Shown one piece after another: positions 19,714-28,517 of a stretch of 64,000 nt of DNA. The notes under the pieces were generated by a model. That model was given only the letters and a program-made list of their open reading frames with translations. It was not told the DNA's origin and did no database searches. The translations under genes were made by a program, and so were the position numbers. Origin of the DNA: Chitinophaga skermanii. GTDB lineage: Bacteria; Bacteroidota; Bacteroidia; Chitinophagales; Chitinophagaceae. The stretch's first letter is position 1. Each line of letters opens with the position of its first letter. The stretch covers positions 124,001-188,000 of the forward strand of contig NZ_QLLL01000006.1 in the NCBI RefSeq assembly GCF_003259335.1. The letters are read 5' to 3'.

Positions 19714-22700
19714 TTACTCCGCCACCCCTTCAACCAAAGGTAAACGCACGAAGAAAGTAGTGCCTACACCTGCTTGGGTTTCGAACCAGATTTCACCGCG
19801 TGCTTGTTCTACAATGTTTTTACACATGGCAAGTCCAAGACCGGTACCGGAAGATTTAGTAGTGAAGTTCGGTACAAAAATCTTCGGCCGTACTTCATCA
19901 GGAATACCCGACCCGTTATCTTTTACAGACACCAGCACAAACTTATTTTCTTCCGACGATTGCATTTGGATACGTACTTCTCCTATTTGTTCTTCTGGCA
20001 TTGCTTGGATAGCATTGAGGAGTAGGTTCGTAAATAAACGGTTCATTTGTGTTTTATCGGCCCACACATAAAATGATTGTGTAGGTTCCATGTAAATAAC
20101 CTCGCATTCCGGCGAGCTGGCATATAAGCTGGTAAGCGAACGTAACATTTCGTTAAGTAATACAATCTCGTTATTAGCCTCACTAATACGTGCAAAGGCC
20201 GAGAAATCACTCGCTATGTTCGACAAGTGTTCAATTTGCTCTACCAATGTATTGGCTACTTTTTTAGATAACGCTTTTACATCCGGTGAATCATTGGCGA
20301 TAGCTCGTTGTAAATACTGGATACTTAGCTTCATGGGAGTCAGCGGGTTCTTGATTTCGTGGGCTACTTGCCGGGCCATTTCTCGCCAAGCTCCTTCCCT
20401 TTCACTCTTCGCTAAACGCATGGCACTTACTTCAAGCTGCTGTACCATTTTGTTATATTCCTTCACCAGTACCCCGATTTCATCATTCTTATTCCATTCA
20501 ATTTCATCGTTCCGCTGATCGAGGTTTACACTGCGTAAGCGGGCTGCCACTAAGGAGAATGATTTGGTGATACTATTCGTAATGGCAATGGCCACAAATC
20601 CCGCGATTAAGAAAATAAAGGCATTGATAATAATGAGTGTTACTAAGAAAGTTGAAATCTGTTGCTTCAATTCCGTTTGCGTAGCGAAGTACGGTACGTT
20701 AATGTAGGCGAATACATTGCCATTCTCGCGTAACGGTACATAGCCGGAAATAAACTGGAGCTTACCAATGCTTTCCGACTGTATAAATTGTATCCTATTT
20801 AAGCCCGATAATTCGTAAAACGCCATCGGGTCCATTTTGGTAGATTGTAACCCTTTTTGTGCAATCAATGGCTGTGTACCTAGTTGTTGCTGCCCATCTG
20901 TATCATAAATGTTGATATCTACACTGTGTTCATCAGCGATCTTCGTAATGGCTTTGAATAGTTCGGGTTGGAATACAGGATCGTAAATACCTTCCATGGC
21001 ATCGAACATCTTCTGGGTAGAGAATATACCTTCTATATCCGTCGCTATTTCGTGCATGGTACTGCTGAGTTTCTCCCGGTTATCGGTTTTGTAGCGATCG
21101 ATATAGAAAAGAATCGTGGTAACACCCACCACCAAAAACGCAAATACAACAATGAAGATGATGGTACCCTGCACCTTCCGGCGGATATTGAAGTTCAACA
21201 TTTGCCGTAGGTTCCCCACGCGCATACGTGCTTTGATGAGTATATCGAAGATGCTGTAAATAGCGATGATGATAAGGAACAAGCAGAACATGTATGCGAA
21301 CAAGGTGATGAATTCCGCGAAAGCACGGTTCTTCTTCACAATAACGGCCACTTTATCCTTGCTGGCTTTATAGAATAATAACGAATAGCCGTTTTCGCTT
21401 TTTAGTTGATAATCGCTGGTGGGAATATCAGAAGCGTAGAGCTTTACGGCGAATGGGTAATCGTTGTAGTTATTTACAAGTACACCTTTGTCGTATACAG
21501 CGTAAGAATAACTGCTATTGGGATCACGATTCTGGTCGAGGTTGTCGCCCTCGATTAATAACTCGGGATATAGCTTTTCCTTTTGTGCTACTTCTGGTGT
21601 AAGCATGTAAATTACATAGCCCAATGTAGTGCTGTCCTCGCGGTTAATAATACGCCTTTCGGCTATATAACTATAATCGGCAAAGCTGCGTTCATAATAA
21701 TACAATCCCTTTGCGCTTACCGTTGATGGTAGTTCCGATTCGGGGAAGATAACGCGCTGGAAGGTATCGTACGTAAGAGAATCGTCGTTGTATAACGGTT
21801 GTTGATGCTCGTCGTACGTATAAATCGTTGTATTAAACTTATTGAGATAACCGTTGAAATACTTGGTTTTTAATTCATTCTTGAGCTCGTCGCGGTAGCG
21901 TTTCGATTTATTTAGGAAGAAGGAAGTAACGAATTCGTCGGTATCTAGGCGCTCTCCTACATCGGCCATGAGGGTTTCTAAGTAAGGGTCTTTTTGCTTG
22001 GAGATATTTTCTGCCATGCGCATTCTTACTGATAACTCTTTTTTGCCATTGTAGTAAATAAGTACAGCGGAGGTGGTGATGGTCATTACTAACATCCAGA
22101 ATAAGAACGGCACCGATGCGGGGCTGCCTTCAAACTTTTGGGCGAGAAGATCGAGTAATACTACGTAACCTAGTACCCAAATCATAAGGGCTACAGAGTA
22201 ACCTATTTCAGGGTTTTTGATACGCAACAACAACCACAATAAGCCGGTAATGGCCAAGAAAAGGTATTTACTGCGGAGCTGGAAGTTGGTTAATTGGTTT
22301 AAGAAGTAGTTAATGATTTGTGAGAAGAACAAGAAGTTAATCGCCACAAAGCCCAACACAATCGTACCAATTACACTGTATTCTGTTAAACTAAAGAAAT
22401 CAGTTACGTCGAATGATATGCGCGAGTCGATTACCAAGCTCTGCATTAAATCAGAGAGGAACTGTCCTACTACGTACATCACAAACCCTGCTAATACAAT
22501 AATCAACCAAAGTTGCCATTTCTTCTTTACTACAGGAGGTTTAATGGTACGCACATGTTGCCGGAAGAATAGGATCAACCAGAACACGAGTAATACGTTC
22601 AACATCAAATCACCCAAAGATCGAAATACATCATCCTTTGCATAAATAGTGGGCGAGAAAAGGTTCAATGTGGTAAGATCGAACGGGAATGGGTATACAT

Positions 22701-23478
22701 ATGTGAGTACCCTAAAGCCGATGACTACCACCAACAATAATAAAAAGCCCCATAATGGGTTGGCTTTCTTTGCCAATAACGTGGCAAATAGGTTGATGAA
22801 AATAAGGATACAGATGCACCCGAACGTAATTAGCAATACACTGGCTAAGCTGGGTGGCCGAATGAACGAGCCTGCATCGTAGTATAAGTAAAAGAGTATT
22901 TGGGTATTTGTTTCACTTAGAATAGGCAAACCGGGTGGGCGGGTATGAATAGTATATTCTTGCCCGATAGCCGATTTGTTGTAGAACTGGTTAACGAGAT
23001 AGTTGTTGTTGATAGCGTACTCTAGGCGTACTGGAATTAATCCTACGAGGTATTGCTCGTGACCATCTTTCTCTCCTATTTTCTTCGCCAATTCTACATA
23101 GTACCCGTTCCGTAGATGCTGGAATGAAATCCCTTCTTTCGGTCTATCGGCCCAACCTTCCGGTAATACGGAGTTGGTACTCCAGAACGTCAGCCATTGC
23201 CCTTCACTGCTGATATCATATGTATACAGGTTCAAATCTTGCCGGTACAGCCAACTAAGTTCACTCGAGGAATAGCGCCGGTTCAGCAACTGTTGCATAA
23301 GGAGCGTATCGGTAGATAACCGCTCGAACTCGCGCTCGCTGGCATGAATGGATTTCTCGATACTTTTCTGCACCCCTTGCGGCGAGGAATAGTAAGCCCA
23401 ATAGTTATTAAACCCGAAAGCGAACGTAAACATCCACAGGGCAATAATGATCAAATAACCGTTCCGGAAGACGAACAA
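19714..23478 (-). CDS. very large NtrY-like membrane histidine kinase
   Basis: 1254 residues. The N-terminal two thirds alternate periplasmic-type stretches with about ten hydrophobic helices (one near 15, a cluster at about 205-450, one near 740, one near 785, one near 965). A HAMP-like linker follows the last helix, then the HisKA motif ARQVAHEIKNPLTPMKL (phospho-His near 1039) and a HATPase with NGSGIP and GTGLGL. The NPLTPMKL core is NtrY-like. No partner NtrX regulator is adjacent. There is no ATG before the first helix: the initiator is probably TTG at 23478. The length exceeds usual NtrY proteins; the extra part may sense envelope state. Confidence 0.9.
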   Translation of the reverse strand: MFVFRNGYLIIIALWMFTFAFGFNNYWAYYSSPQGVQKSIEKSIHASEREFERLSTDTLLMQQLLNRRYSSSELSWLYRQDLNLYTYDISSEGQWLTFWSTNSVLPEGWADRPKEGISFQHLRNGYYVELAKKIGEKDGHEQYLVGLIPVRLEYAINNNYLVNQFYNKSAIGQEYTIHTRPPGLPILSETNTQILFYLYYDAGSFIRPPSLASVLLITFGCICILIFINLFATLLAKKANPLWGFLLLLVVVIGFRVLTYVYPFPFDLTTLNLFSPTIYAKDDVFRSLGDLMLNVLLVFWLILFFRQHVRTIKPPVVKKKWQLWLIIVLAGFVMYVVGQFLSDLMQSLVIDSRISFDVTDFFSLTEYSVIGTIVLGFVAINFLFFSQIINYFLNQLTNFQLRSKYLFLAITGLLWLLLRIKNPEIGYSVALMIWVLGYVVLLDLLAQKFEGSPASVPFLFWMLVMTITTSAVLIYYNGKKELSVRMRMAENISKQKDPYLETLMADVGERLDTDEFVTSFFLNKSKRYRDELKNELKTKYFNGYLNKFNTTIYTYDEHQQPLYNDDSLTYDTFQRVIFPESELPSTVSAKGLYYYERSFADYSYIAERRIINREDSTTLGYVIYMLTPEVAQKEKLYPELLIEGDNLDQNRDPNSSYSYAVYDKGVLVNNYNDYPFAVKLYASDIPTSDYQLKSENGYSLLFYKASKDKVAVIVKKNRAFAEFITLFAYMFCLFLIIIAIYSIFDILIKARMRVGNLRQMLNFNIRRKVQGTIIFIVVFAFLVVGVTTILFYIDRYKTDNREKLSSTMHEIATDIEGIFSTQKMFDAMEGIYDPVFQPELFKAITKIADEHSVDINIYDTDGQQQLGTQPLIAQKGLQSTKMDPMAFYELSGLNRIQFIQSESIGKLQFISGYVPLRENGNVFAYINVPYFATQTELKQQISTFLVTLIIINAFIFLIAGFVAIAITNSITKSFSLVAARLRSVNLDQRNDEIEWNKNDEIGVLVKEYNKMVQQLEVSAMRLAKSEREGAWREMARQVAHEIKNPLTPMKLSIQYLQRAIANDSPDVKALSKKVANTLVEQIEHLSNIASDFSAFARISEANNEIVLLNEMLRSLTSLYASSPECEVIYMEPTQSFYVWADKTQMNRLFTNLLLNAIQAMPEEQIGEVRIQMQSSEENKFVLVSVKDNGSGIPDEVRPKIFVPNFTTKSSGTGLGLAMCKNIVEQARGEIWFETQAGVGTTFFVRLPLVEGVAE

Positions 23479-23558
23479 CCGTATTTCTTTAATATCTAAC
23501 AGGGGTGACGATTTTTATAGGTGATAAATATGCTTCGCGGTGTGCGCAAGAAATATGC

Positions 23559-24326
23559 CTATTTCCCTATTTTTTTCACTTCATTCCATAAATCATCCAT
23601 TTCTGTAAGGCTCATCCCGCTCAGCGTTAAGCCTTTTGCGGCCGCCATCTCCTCCATTTTCTGGAAACGGTAGATGAATTTCTTGTTAGTACGCTCAAGG
23701 GCATTCTCTGCATCTACCTTTAAGAAACGGGAATAATTCACAAGGGCAAACATTAAGTCGCCGAATTCTTCCTCTATATGTTCTGTGTTTTGTTCCGCGA
23801 TAGCCTCCTGCAACTCACCCATTTCTTCCTGCACTTTGGCGTATACTTGCTCTGTTGTATCCCATTCAAAGCCTACTTGCTTGGCTTTTTCCTGTAAACG
23901 CATGGCTTTCACCAATGCCGGCAGTGATTTTGGTACACCCGACAGTACCGACTTCTTCCCTTCTTTCAATTTCAACTTCTCCCAATTCTGCTTCACCTGC
24001 TCTTCATTCTCTACAACAACATCGCCATAAATATGTGGATGGCGGGCGATTAATTTCTCGCATACACCTGTAATCACATCATCTATGTTAAAGCGGTTTT
24101 GTTCGCTACCGATCTTGGCGTAAAATACCAAGTGCAAGAGCAAATCGCCCAGTTCCTCTTTGATACCGTTCCAATCTTCTTCGGTAATGGCATCGGCGAG
24201 TTCGTAGAGTTCTTCGATACTGAGTTGTCGTAATGTTTGAATGGTTTGTTTGCGATCCCAAGGGCATTTTTCGCGTAAATCGTTCATGATTTGCAATAGC
24301 CGGGGGAATGTGTGACCTAGTTCCAT
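23559..24326 (-). CDS. mazG: nucleoside triphosphate pyrophosphohydrolase MazG
   Basis: 255 residues from the ATG at 24326; a TTG three codons upstream is less likely. It hydrolyses NTPs and dNTPs to monophosphates and pyrophosphate, guarding against abnormal nucleotides. Two tandem MazG domains are visible: the first with CPWDRKQTIQTLRQLSIEELYEL and the KEELGDLLLHLVFYA metal site, the second with QEEMGELQEAI and EEFGDLMFALVNY. The repeated EExxD-type acids bind magnesium. The full two-domain length argues for the housekeeping enzyme and not a toxin-linked single domain. It is 80 bases upstream of the large kinase on the same strand. Confidence 0.95.
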   Translation of the reverse strand: MELGHTFPRLLQIMNDLREKCPWDRKQTIQTLRQLSIEELYELADAITEEDWNGIKEELGDLLLHLVFYAKIGSEQNRFNIDDVITGVCEKLIARHPHIYGDVVVENEEQVKQNWEKLKLKEGKKSVLSGVPKSLPALVKAMRLQEKAKQVGFEWDTTEQVYAKVQEEMGELQEAIAEQNTEHIEEEFGDLMFALVNYSRFLKVDAENALERTNKKFIYRFQKMEEMAAAKGLTLSGMSLTEMDDLWNEVKKIGK

Positions 24327-24499
24327 GATTTGCAAGTTAGTTTTTTTGGCGTGAGGGGGTTGGGGGTATAAGATATTTTTTATGAGTGGAGGTACAGGTG
24401 GTTTCTTATATGTTTATTTTCTTGGTTTGCTATGGTCGCTCCGGGGCCGCTCCAGGGCCCCGTAATGGGTTCGGAATGTGGTTCTACGGGGGTGTTGCA

Positions 24500-24557
24500 G
24501 GGATGGGGCGTTGGGATGTGGGGGACTTTTTGGGGGGATGAGGCGTTGGGGGGTGGG
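24500..24557 (+). other. G-quadruplex-forming cluster
   Basis: Runs GGG (24500), GGGG (24505), GGG (24513), GGGGG (24520), GGGGGG (24532), GGGGGG (24548) and GGG (24555). The first four have loops of 2, 4 and 4 bases, so they meet the usual G3+N1-7 rule. The G strand is the non-coding strand for leftward transcription through the gap. Confidence 0.7.
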
Positions 24558-24799
24558 TGCCCGTATAACCAAGTTTCCTTACCCATTACTGGAACGGGAA
24601 AATGCGGGCTTTTTGTCTTTTGGGGGCTTGGGATGTGTTTGATGTCTTTAATGGCCCGTGGAGGGGTGATTCTGTATGGGATTTGGGAGGGATTGGGTAA
24701 ACTTGGTGATTTACAAGGGGGTGATATGGGTTGGGATGGGTGAATATATATCTACATGCGTAGAAATATGATGGGAATACGATCAAGATACTATGTAAG

Positions 24800-24903
24800 T
24801 ACATGGATTTACATGGAAACTACATGGTTTTACTTGGAATTTACATGGAGATTACTTGGAGTTTACTTGGGGATTACTTTGGGTTTACTTAGTTGATACA
24901 TGG
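24800..24903 (+). repeat. phased short repeat, unit TACWTGGANTT
   Basis: TACATGG or TACTTGG (two late copies decayed) starts at 24800, 24810, 24821, 24831, 24842, 24853, 24864, 24875, 24886 and 24897: ten copies with steps of 10 or 11, the last six exactly 11. It is the third array of this kind in the window and has a third unit sequence. Confidence 0.83.
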
Positions 24904-24954
24904 TTGAAATAGGGTATTTATAGGTTGGGGATAGGGAAAGGTTTGATTGGGAGG

Positions 24955-25767
24955 CTATTTGCCGCGGGCTACGCCGCGGAGTTTGACGTATTCGGTGGGG
25001 CGGACGCCTAGGAGGCTGTTGAAGGTGTTACTGAAGGTGGGGAGGCTGCTGTAGCCGACCATCATGCTGATTTCGTTGATGCTCAGTTTGCTTTCTAGGA
25101 TGAGTTCTAGGGCGCGCATGAGGCGGGCGATTTTGGTATATTGGAGGAAGGAGATGCCAAGGTCCTGGTGAAAGAGACGGGAAAGGGAGCGTTCGGAGAA
25201 GCCGAATTTTTTGGCGATGGCGGGGAATAAAAGGGGTTCGTCCAGGCTTTGGTTGATGTAGCGAATGATTTCTAGGAGACGTTTGTCTTTGGGATATGGG
25301 AGGGCTAAGGGGAGACTATATTTGCTAATATCGGGCAGGATGGCTTTAATGGCCATAATGAAGGTGAAATCGCGGGTTTGGGATTTGTCGATGTGTTTAC
25401 CGGTCCATTGTTTGGTGTAGTTGAGCATATCTAAAAGCAGGTCGTTGGCGGGGTAAATGCCTACTTCGTGGTAGAAGGGGTGTTCGTTTTGTTTTACGGG
25501 GAAATAGAGGTTACGGAGAACAACGGTGGGTTTATTGGCTTTGATGCCGTGTTCTAGTTGTGGGGGGATCCACATAAAATGGCGGGCGGGAATAAAATAG
25601 GTCTTGGTTTTCGTTTCTACGTGTACGATACCGCCTTCTGTATAGAGGAATTGGCCTTTTTGGTGTTTGTGCATGGGGAGGTGTAATTCCAGCATTTTGT
25701 TATGGCTGCAATACACATCACTTGTAAAACGGTCGACTTCGACTAAATGTGGTAGTTTTTTGACCAT
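24955..25767 (-). CDS. AraC family transcriptional regulator
   Basis: 270 residues. The first 90 or so form a cupin ligand domain (LPMHKHQKGQFLYTEGG with metal or ligand histidines). The last 100 hold two helix-turn-helix motifs: FGFSERSLSRLFHQDLG and ISMMVGYSSLPTFSNTFNSLLGVRPTEY, the latter typical of AraC/XylS. It diverges from the TolC-HlyD-MFS operon over 297 bases, so it is probably the local regulator of that efflux pump, responding to a small exported compound. Direction of control cannot be read from sequence. Confidence 0.93.
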   Translation of the reverse strand: MVKKLPHLVEVDRFTSDVYCSHNKMLELHLPMHKHQKGQFLYTEGGIVHVETKTKTYFIPARHFMWIPPQLEHGIKANKPTVVLRNLYFPVKQNEHPFYHEVGIYPANDLLLDMLNYTKQWTGKHIDKSQTRDFTFIMAIKAILPDISKYSLPLALPYPKDKRLLEIIRYINQSLDEPLLFPAIAKKFGFSERSLSRLFHQDLGISFLQYTKIARLMRALELILESKLSINEISMMVGYSSLPTFSNTFNSLLGVRPTEYVKLRGVARGK

Positions 25768-26064
25768 GGCGGAAATGAATAAATGTTTGACTAATTTAAA
25801 TAATCATACCTTTTAAAGGCGTCGTAATTTTGCATATCGAACAACGGGAATTATAAACATCCCGGAACTCCTAGTTCTTGCACGCACACATACCCATACT
25901 ATATCACTTCATGGGACGCACCACGTAATTGGAAGAAGAAAAGCGTAGTACACCTATTCAAATTCCGGGCAATGAAATTGCCGGGGGTACTTTTTATGTG
26001 CATACATCAACTTAAGGAGCGTAGATATTGTTAAACATTTAGAAAAAACACGAACGAACATTGT
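25768..26064 (+). promoter_or_regulatory. regulatory gap between araC-type gene and efflux operon
   Basis: 297 bases. TAATTTTG at 25825-25832 matches the -7 element for rightward transcription; no good -33 is seen. If used, it gives a leader of over 200 bases. That leader has a hairpin around CCGGGCAAT...ATTGCCGGGG (about 25965-25986) followed shortly by TTTTTATG, which could act as an attenuator. No AraC operator was identified by repeat. Confidence 0.35.
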
Positions 26065-27405
26065 ATGAAACACAAAAGGTGTTGTTTGCAAAAGTACGTC
26101 ATCTCCACGCTTAGCGGGCTGATGCTTTACATTTTTTCTTACAACCAAACTTTGGCACAGTCCAACTCGCCTATTCTTACGATTGATGCTGCTCTTGAAC
26201 GCGGGCAAGATGTTAGTAAGCATATTTCTGCTGCGAAGATTCAATCCAATATCGCCGGCACCAAAGCCGATGATGCGAAAAACCTACGCATCCCAGATAT
26301 TGAAGCACATACAGGGTATGCCCGCTTAACGGATTTGATTCAATACGATCGAGGCTTAAAAGATCCCGAAACATTTCAATCTATTTACGACAAGGTAGAT
26401 TTTACGATGAAAGCCGGTGTGCCTGTATATGCAGGTGGCAAAATCAGTCACATCATCAAAAAAACAAAACAAGAACTCGAACTCGCACAGCTTAATACCA
26501 ATAAAACTGCGCGCAACGTACGCTTGGAAATTAAAGGTTTGTACCTCACCATCTTCAAAATGATGGAAATGCAACGACTCATCCGCGAAAATATCAAGGA
26601 AGAAGAGGCCCGTTTAAAAGAAGTACAAGCACTCAAGAAAAACGGCGTGGTTACACGCAACGAAATCTTGCGAGCAGAACTACAACTCTCCGAACAACAA
26701 CTAAATCTTACAGCTGCTACCAACAACGTAGCCATCGCCAAACACCAATTACAAGTACTACTTGAATTGGAAGACGACTTCAACATTGATACCAATCAAC
26801 TTATTCACGAACCTTTTGCCACTACTTCATTCGAAGCCAATTTGCACATGGCACTGCAAATGCAAGATGACCTGAAAATGCAAGCGCAAGAGGTGAAAAT
26901 AAAAGAAACGGATAAACGTATCGCGAAAGCGGCATATTATCCAACGGTAGGACTTTTCGGTAGTTACGGTTTAAATTATCCTAACTACTTCTTCTTCCCA
27001 CCGGCTAACAACTGGTACCGTTTAGGCATGGCGGGTGTCGACATCAGCTTCAACATCAGTAACCTCTACAAAAACCGCAAGAAAGTAAGCATTGCAGAAC
27101 AGGCTATCAACTTACAAGAAGTAGAAATGGACGCTGTAAAAGAAGCGGTAGAAAACAGGGTGCACCAAGCATCGGTAAAGTACAATGAATACATTCAACG
27201 TATCGACATAACCCGTTTGGCTATTGCACAAGCAGCAGAAAACTACCGCATTGTTAAAAACAAATACTTAAACCAATTAGCACTGATCACCGAGATGATT
27301 GATGCCGACAATTCGCTACTGGAAGCTAAATTCAATGCATCCGCAGCACGCATCGATACACAGATTAAGTTCTACGAATTACAATATGCTATAGGCGTAC
27401 TGTAA
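26065..27405 (+). CDS. TolC family outer-membrane efflux protein
   Basis: 446 residues. A signal-type hydrophobic stretch (MLYIFSYNQTLAQS) is near residue 30, so the true start could lie a little downstream. Two long helical repeats carry the alternating heptad pattern of TolC channels; LFGSYGLNYPNYFFFPPANNWYRLG is the second strand region. It forms the outer-membrane exit duct for the HlyD-MFS pump encoded next (gap 41 bases). Confidence 0.92.
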   Translation: MKHKRCCLQKYVISTLSGLMLYIFSYNQTLAQSNSPILTIDAALERGQDVSKHISAAKIQSNIAGTKADDAKNLRIPDIEAHTGYARLTDLIQYDRGLKDPETFQSIYDKVDFTMKAGVPVYAGGKISHIIKKTKQELELAQLNTNKTARNVRLEIKGLYLTIFKMMEMQRLIRENIKEEEARLKEVQALKKNGVVTRNEILRAELQLSEQQLNLTAATNNVAIAKHQLQVLLELEDDFNIDTNQLIHEPFATTSFEANLHMALQMQDDLKMQAQEVKIKETDKRIAKAAYYPTVGLFGSYGLNYPNYFFFPPANNWYRLGMAGVDISFNISNLYKNRKKVSIAEQAINLQEVEMDAVKEAVENRVHQASVKYNEYIQRIDITRLAIAQAAENYRIVKNKYLNQLALITEMIDADNSLLEAKFNASAARIDTQIKFYELQYAIGVL

Positions 27406-27446
27406 TTCTTTCATCCAACATTCAGCATTTTACTACCAAAGGTTAT

Positions 27447-28508
27447 ATGAAACAAAACGAAACACCAAAAACCGAAAAACGAAAAAAATTCTTTAATGCG
27501 CTTGTCGTTACACTCGCTTCTGTGCTTGTAATTGCCGGTATTATTACCGGTGTATGGTTCTTCATTTTCTACCGTACGCACGAACAAACGAACGACGCGC
27601 AAATAGATCAATATATAACACCCATTGCCGGTCGTGTTACAGGGTATATCAAGGAAGTTCGCTTTATTGAAAACCAGTTTGTACATGAGGGCGACACCTT
27701 AGTGGTGATCGACAACCGCGAAAATGCATCTAAGCTGGCGATGGCAGAAGCCGATTTAGAAACGGCGCAAAAAAACATTAACGTATTGCAAGAGGGTGTA
27801 TCTGCATCAAGCAGCACTATTGCTGTGCGTAAGGCGCAACTAGATGCATCGAAAGCACAATTATGGAAGGCTGAACAGGATTACAATCGTTACAATAATT
27901 TATTAAAAGAAGAGGCCGTAACAGAACAACAATTCGAACAAGCAAAAGCTACCTACGAATCTGCGAAGGCACATTATAGAGAAATACAGAACAGTATTGT
28001 GAGTAACGAAGTAAGTACAACAGAAGCTTCTTCCCGCATTCCTTCTGCACAAGCAGTAATTAAGGCAAGAGAGGCTGCGGTGCAAAATGCTTCACTCTTC
28101 TTATCATATACGGTGGTAATTGCTCCTTATGATGGCTGGGTGGGAAAGAAAACAATACAACCGGGCCAACTTGTGAAAGAAGGACAAACATTGGTTTCCA
28201 TGGTTAGTAAAGAGAAATGGATAACAGCGAATTTCAAAGAAACACAGGTAAAGAATTTATATGTTGGTCAGCCCGTTACCTTTAAAGTAGATGCTTTAGG
28301 CAATGAAACTTTCCATGGTGTGGTAGGCTCACTTTCTCCCGCTAGTGGTGCAAAGTTTAGCTTATTACCACCCGATAATGCAACGGGTAACTTCGTGAAG
28401 ATTGAACAGCGTATTCCTGTTCGTATTGAGTTGAGTGATAGCGATACTATTACGCAGATTATGCGTGCAGGGATGAACGTAGTGGTGACCGTAAAAGATA
28501 AAAAGTAA
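27447..28508 (+). CDS. HlyD/EmrA family periplasmic adaptor
   Basis: 353 residues: one N-terminal membrane helix (about 20-43), then the biotinyl-lipoyl half domain (TNDAQIDQYITPIAGRVTGYI), a coiled-coil hairpin at about 95-210 and the second lipoyl and barrel halves (VIAPYDGWVGKKTIQPGQLV). The TNDAQID opening is the EmrA type that pairs with DHA2-family MFS pumps. It links the inner-membrane pump to TolC. It precedes the pump gene by 9 bases. Confidence 0.94.
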   Translation: MKQNETPKTEKRKKFFNALVVTLASVLVIAGIITGVWFFIFYRTHEQTNDAQIDQYITPIAGRVTGYIKEVRFIENQFVHEGDTLVVIDNRENASKLAMAEADLETAQKNINVLQEGVSASSSTIAVRKAQLDASKAQLWKAEQDYNRYNNLLKEEAVTEQQFEQAKATYESAKAHYREIQNSIVSNEVSTTEASSRIPSAQAVIKAREAAVQNASLFLSYTVVIAPYDGWVGKKTIQPGQLVKEGQTLVSMVSKEKWITANFKETQVKNLYVGQPVTFKVDALGNETFHGVVGSLSPASGAKFSLLPPDNATGNFVKIEQRIPVRIELSDSDTITQIMRAGMNVVVTVKDKK

Positions 28509-28517
28509 GGAAGCAGC

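Larger units (their letters stand above)
24327..24954. other. intergenic island C, no gene
   Basis: About 630 bases between the AraC gene end and the mazG start, both leftward. No plausible protein. The plus strand is extremely G-rich between about 24340 and 24740. It contains a GGGGCC/GGCCCC hairpin near 24445-24465, a quadruplex-like cluster (24500-24557) and the phased TACATGG array (24800-24903). The structured repeat of islands A and B was not recognised here. Confidence 0.65.

Noticed and set aside
24432..24743. A 103-codon rightward frame in island C
   Set aside because: It is almost entirely Gly/Trp/Met from G-runs, a composition effect of the G-rich strand.
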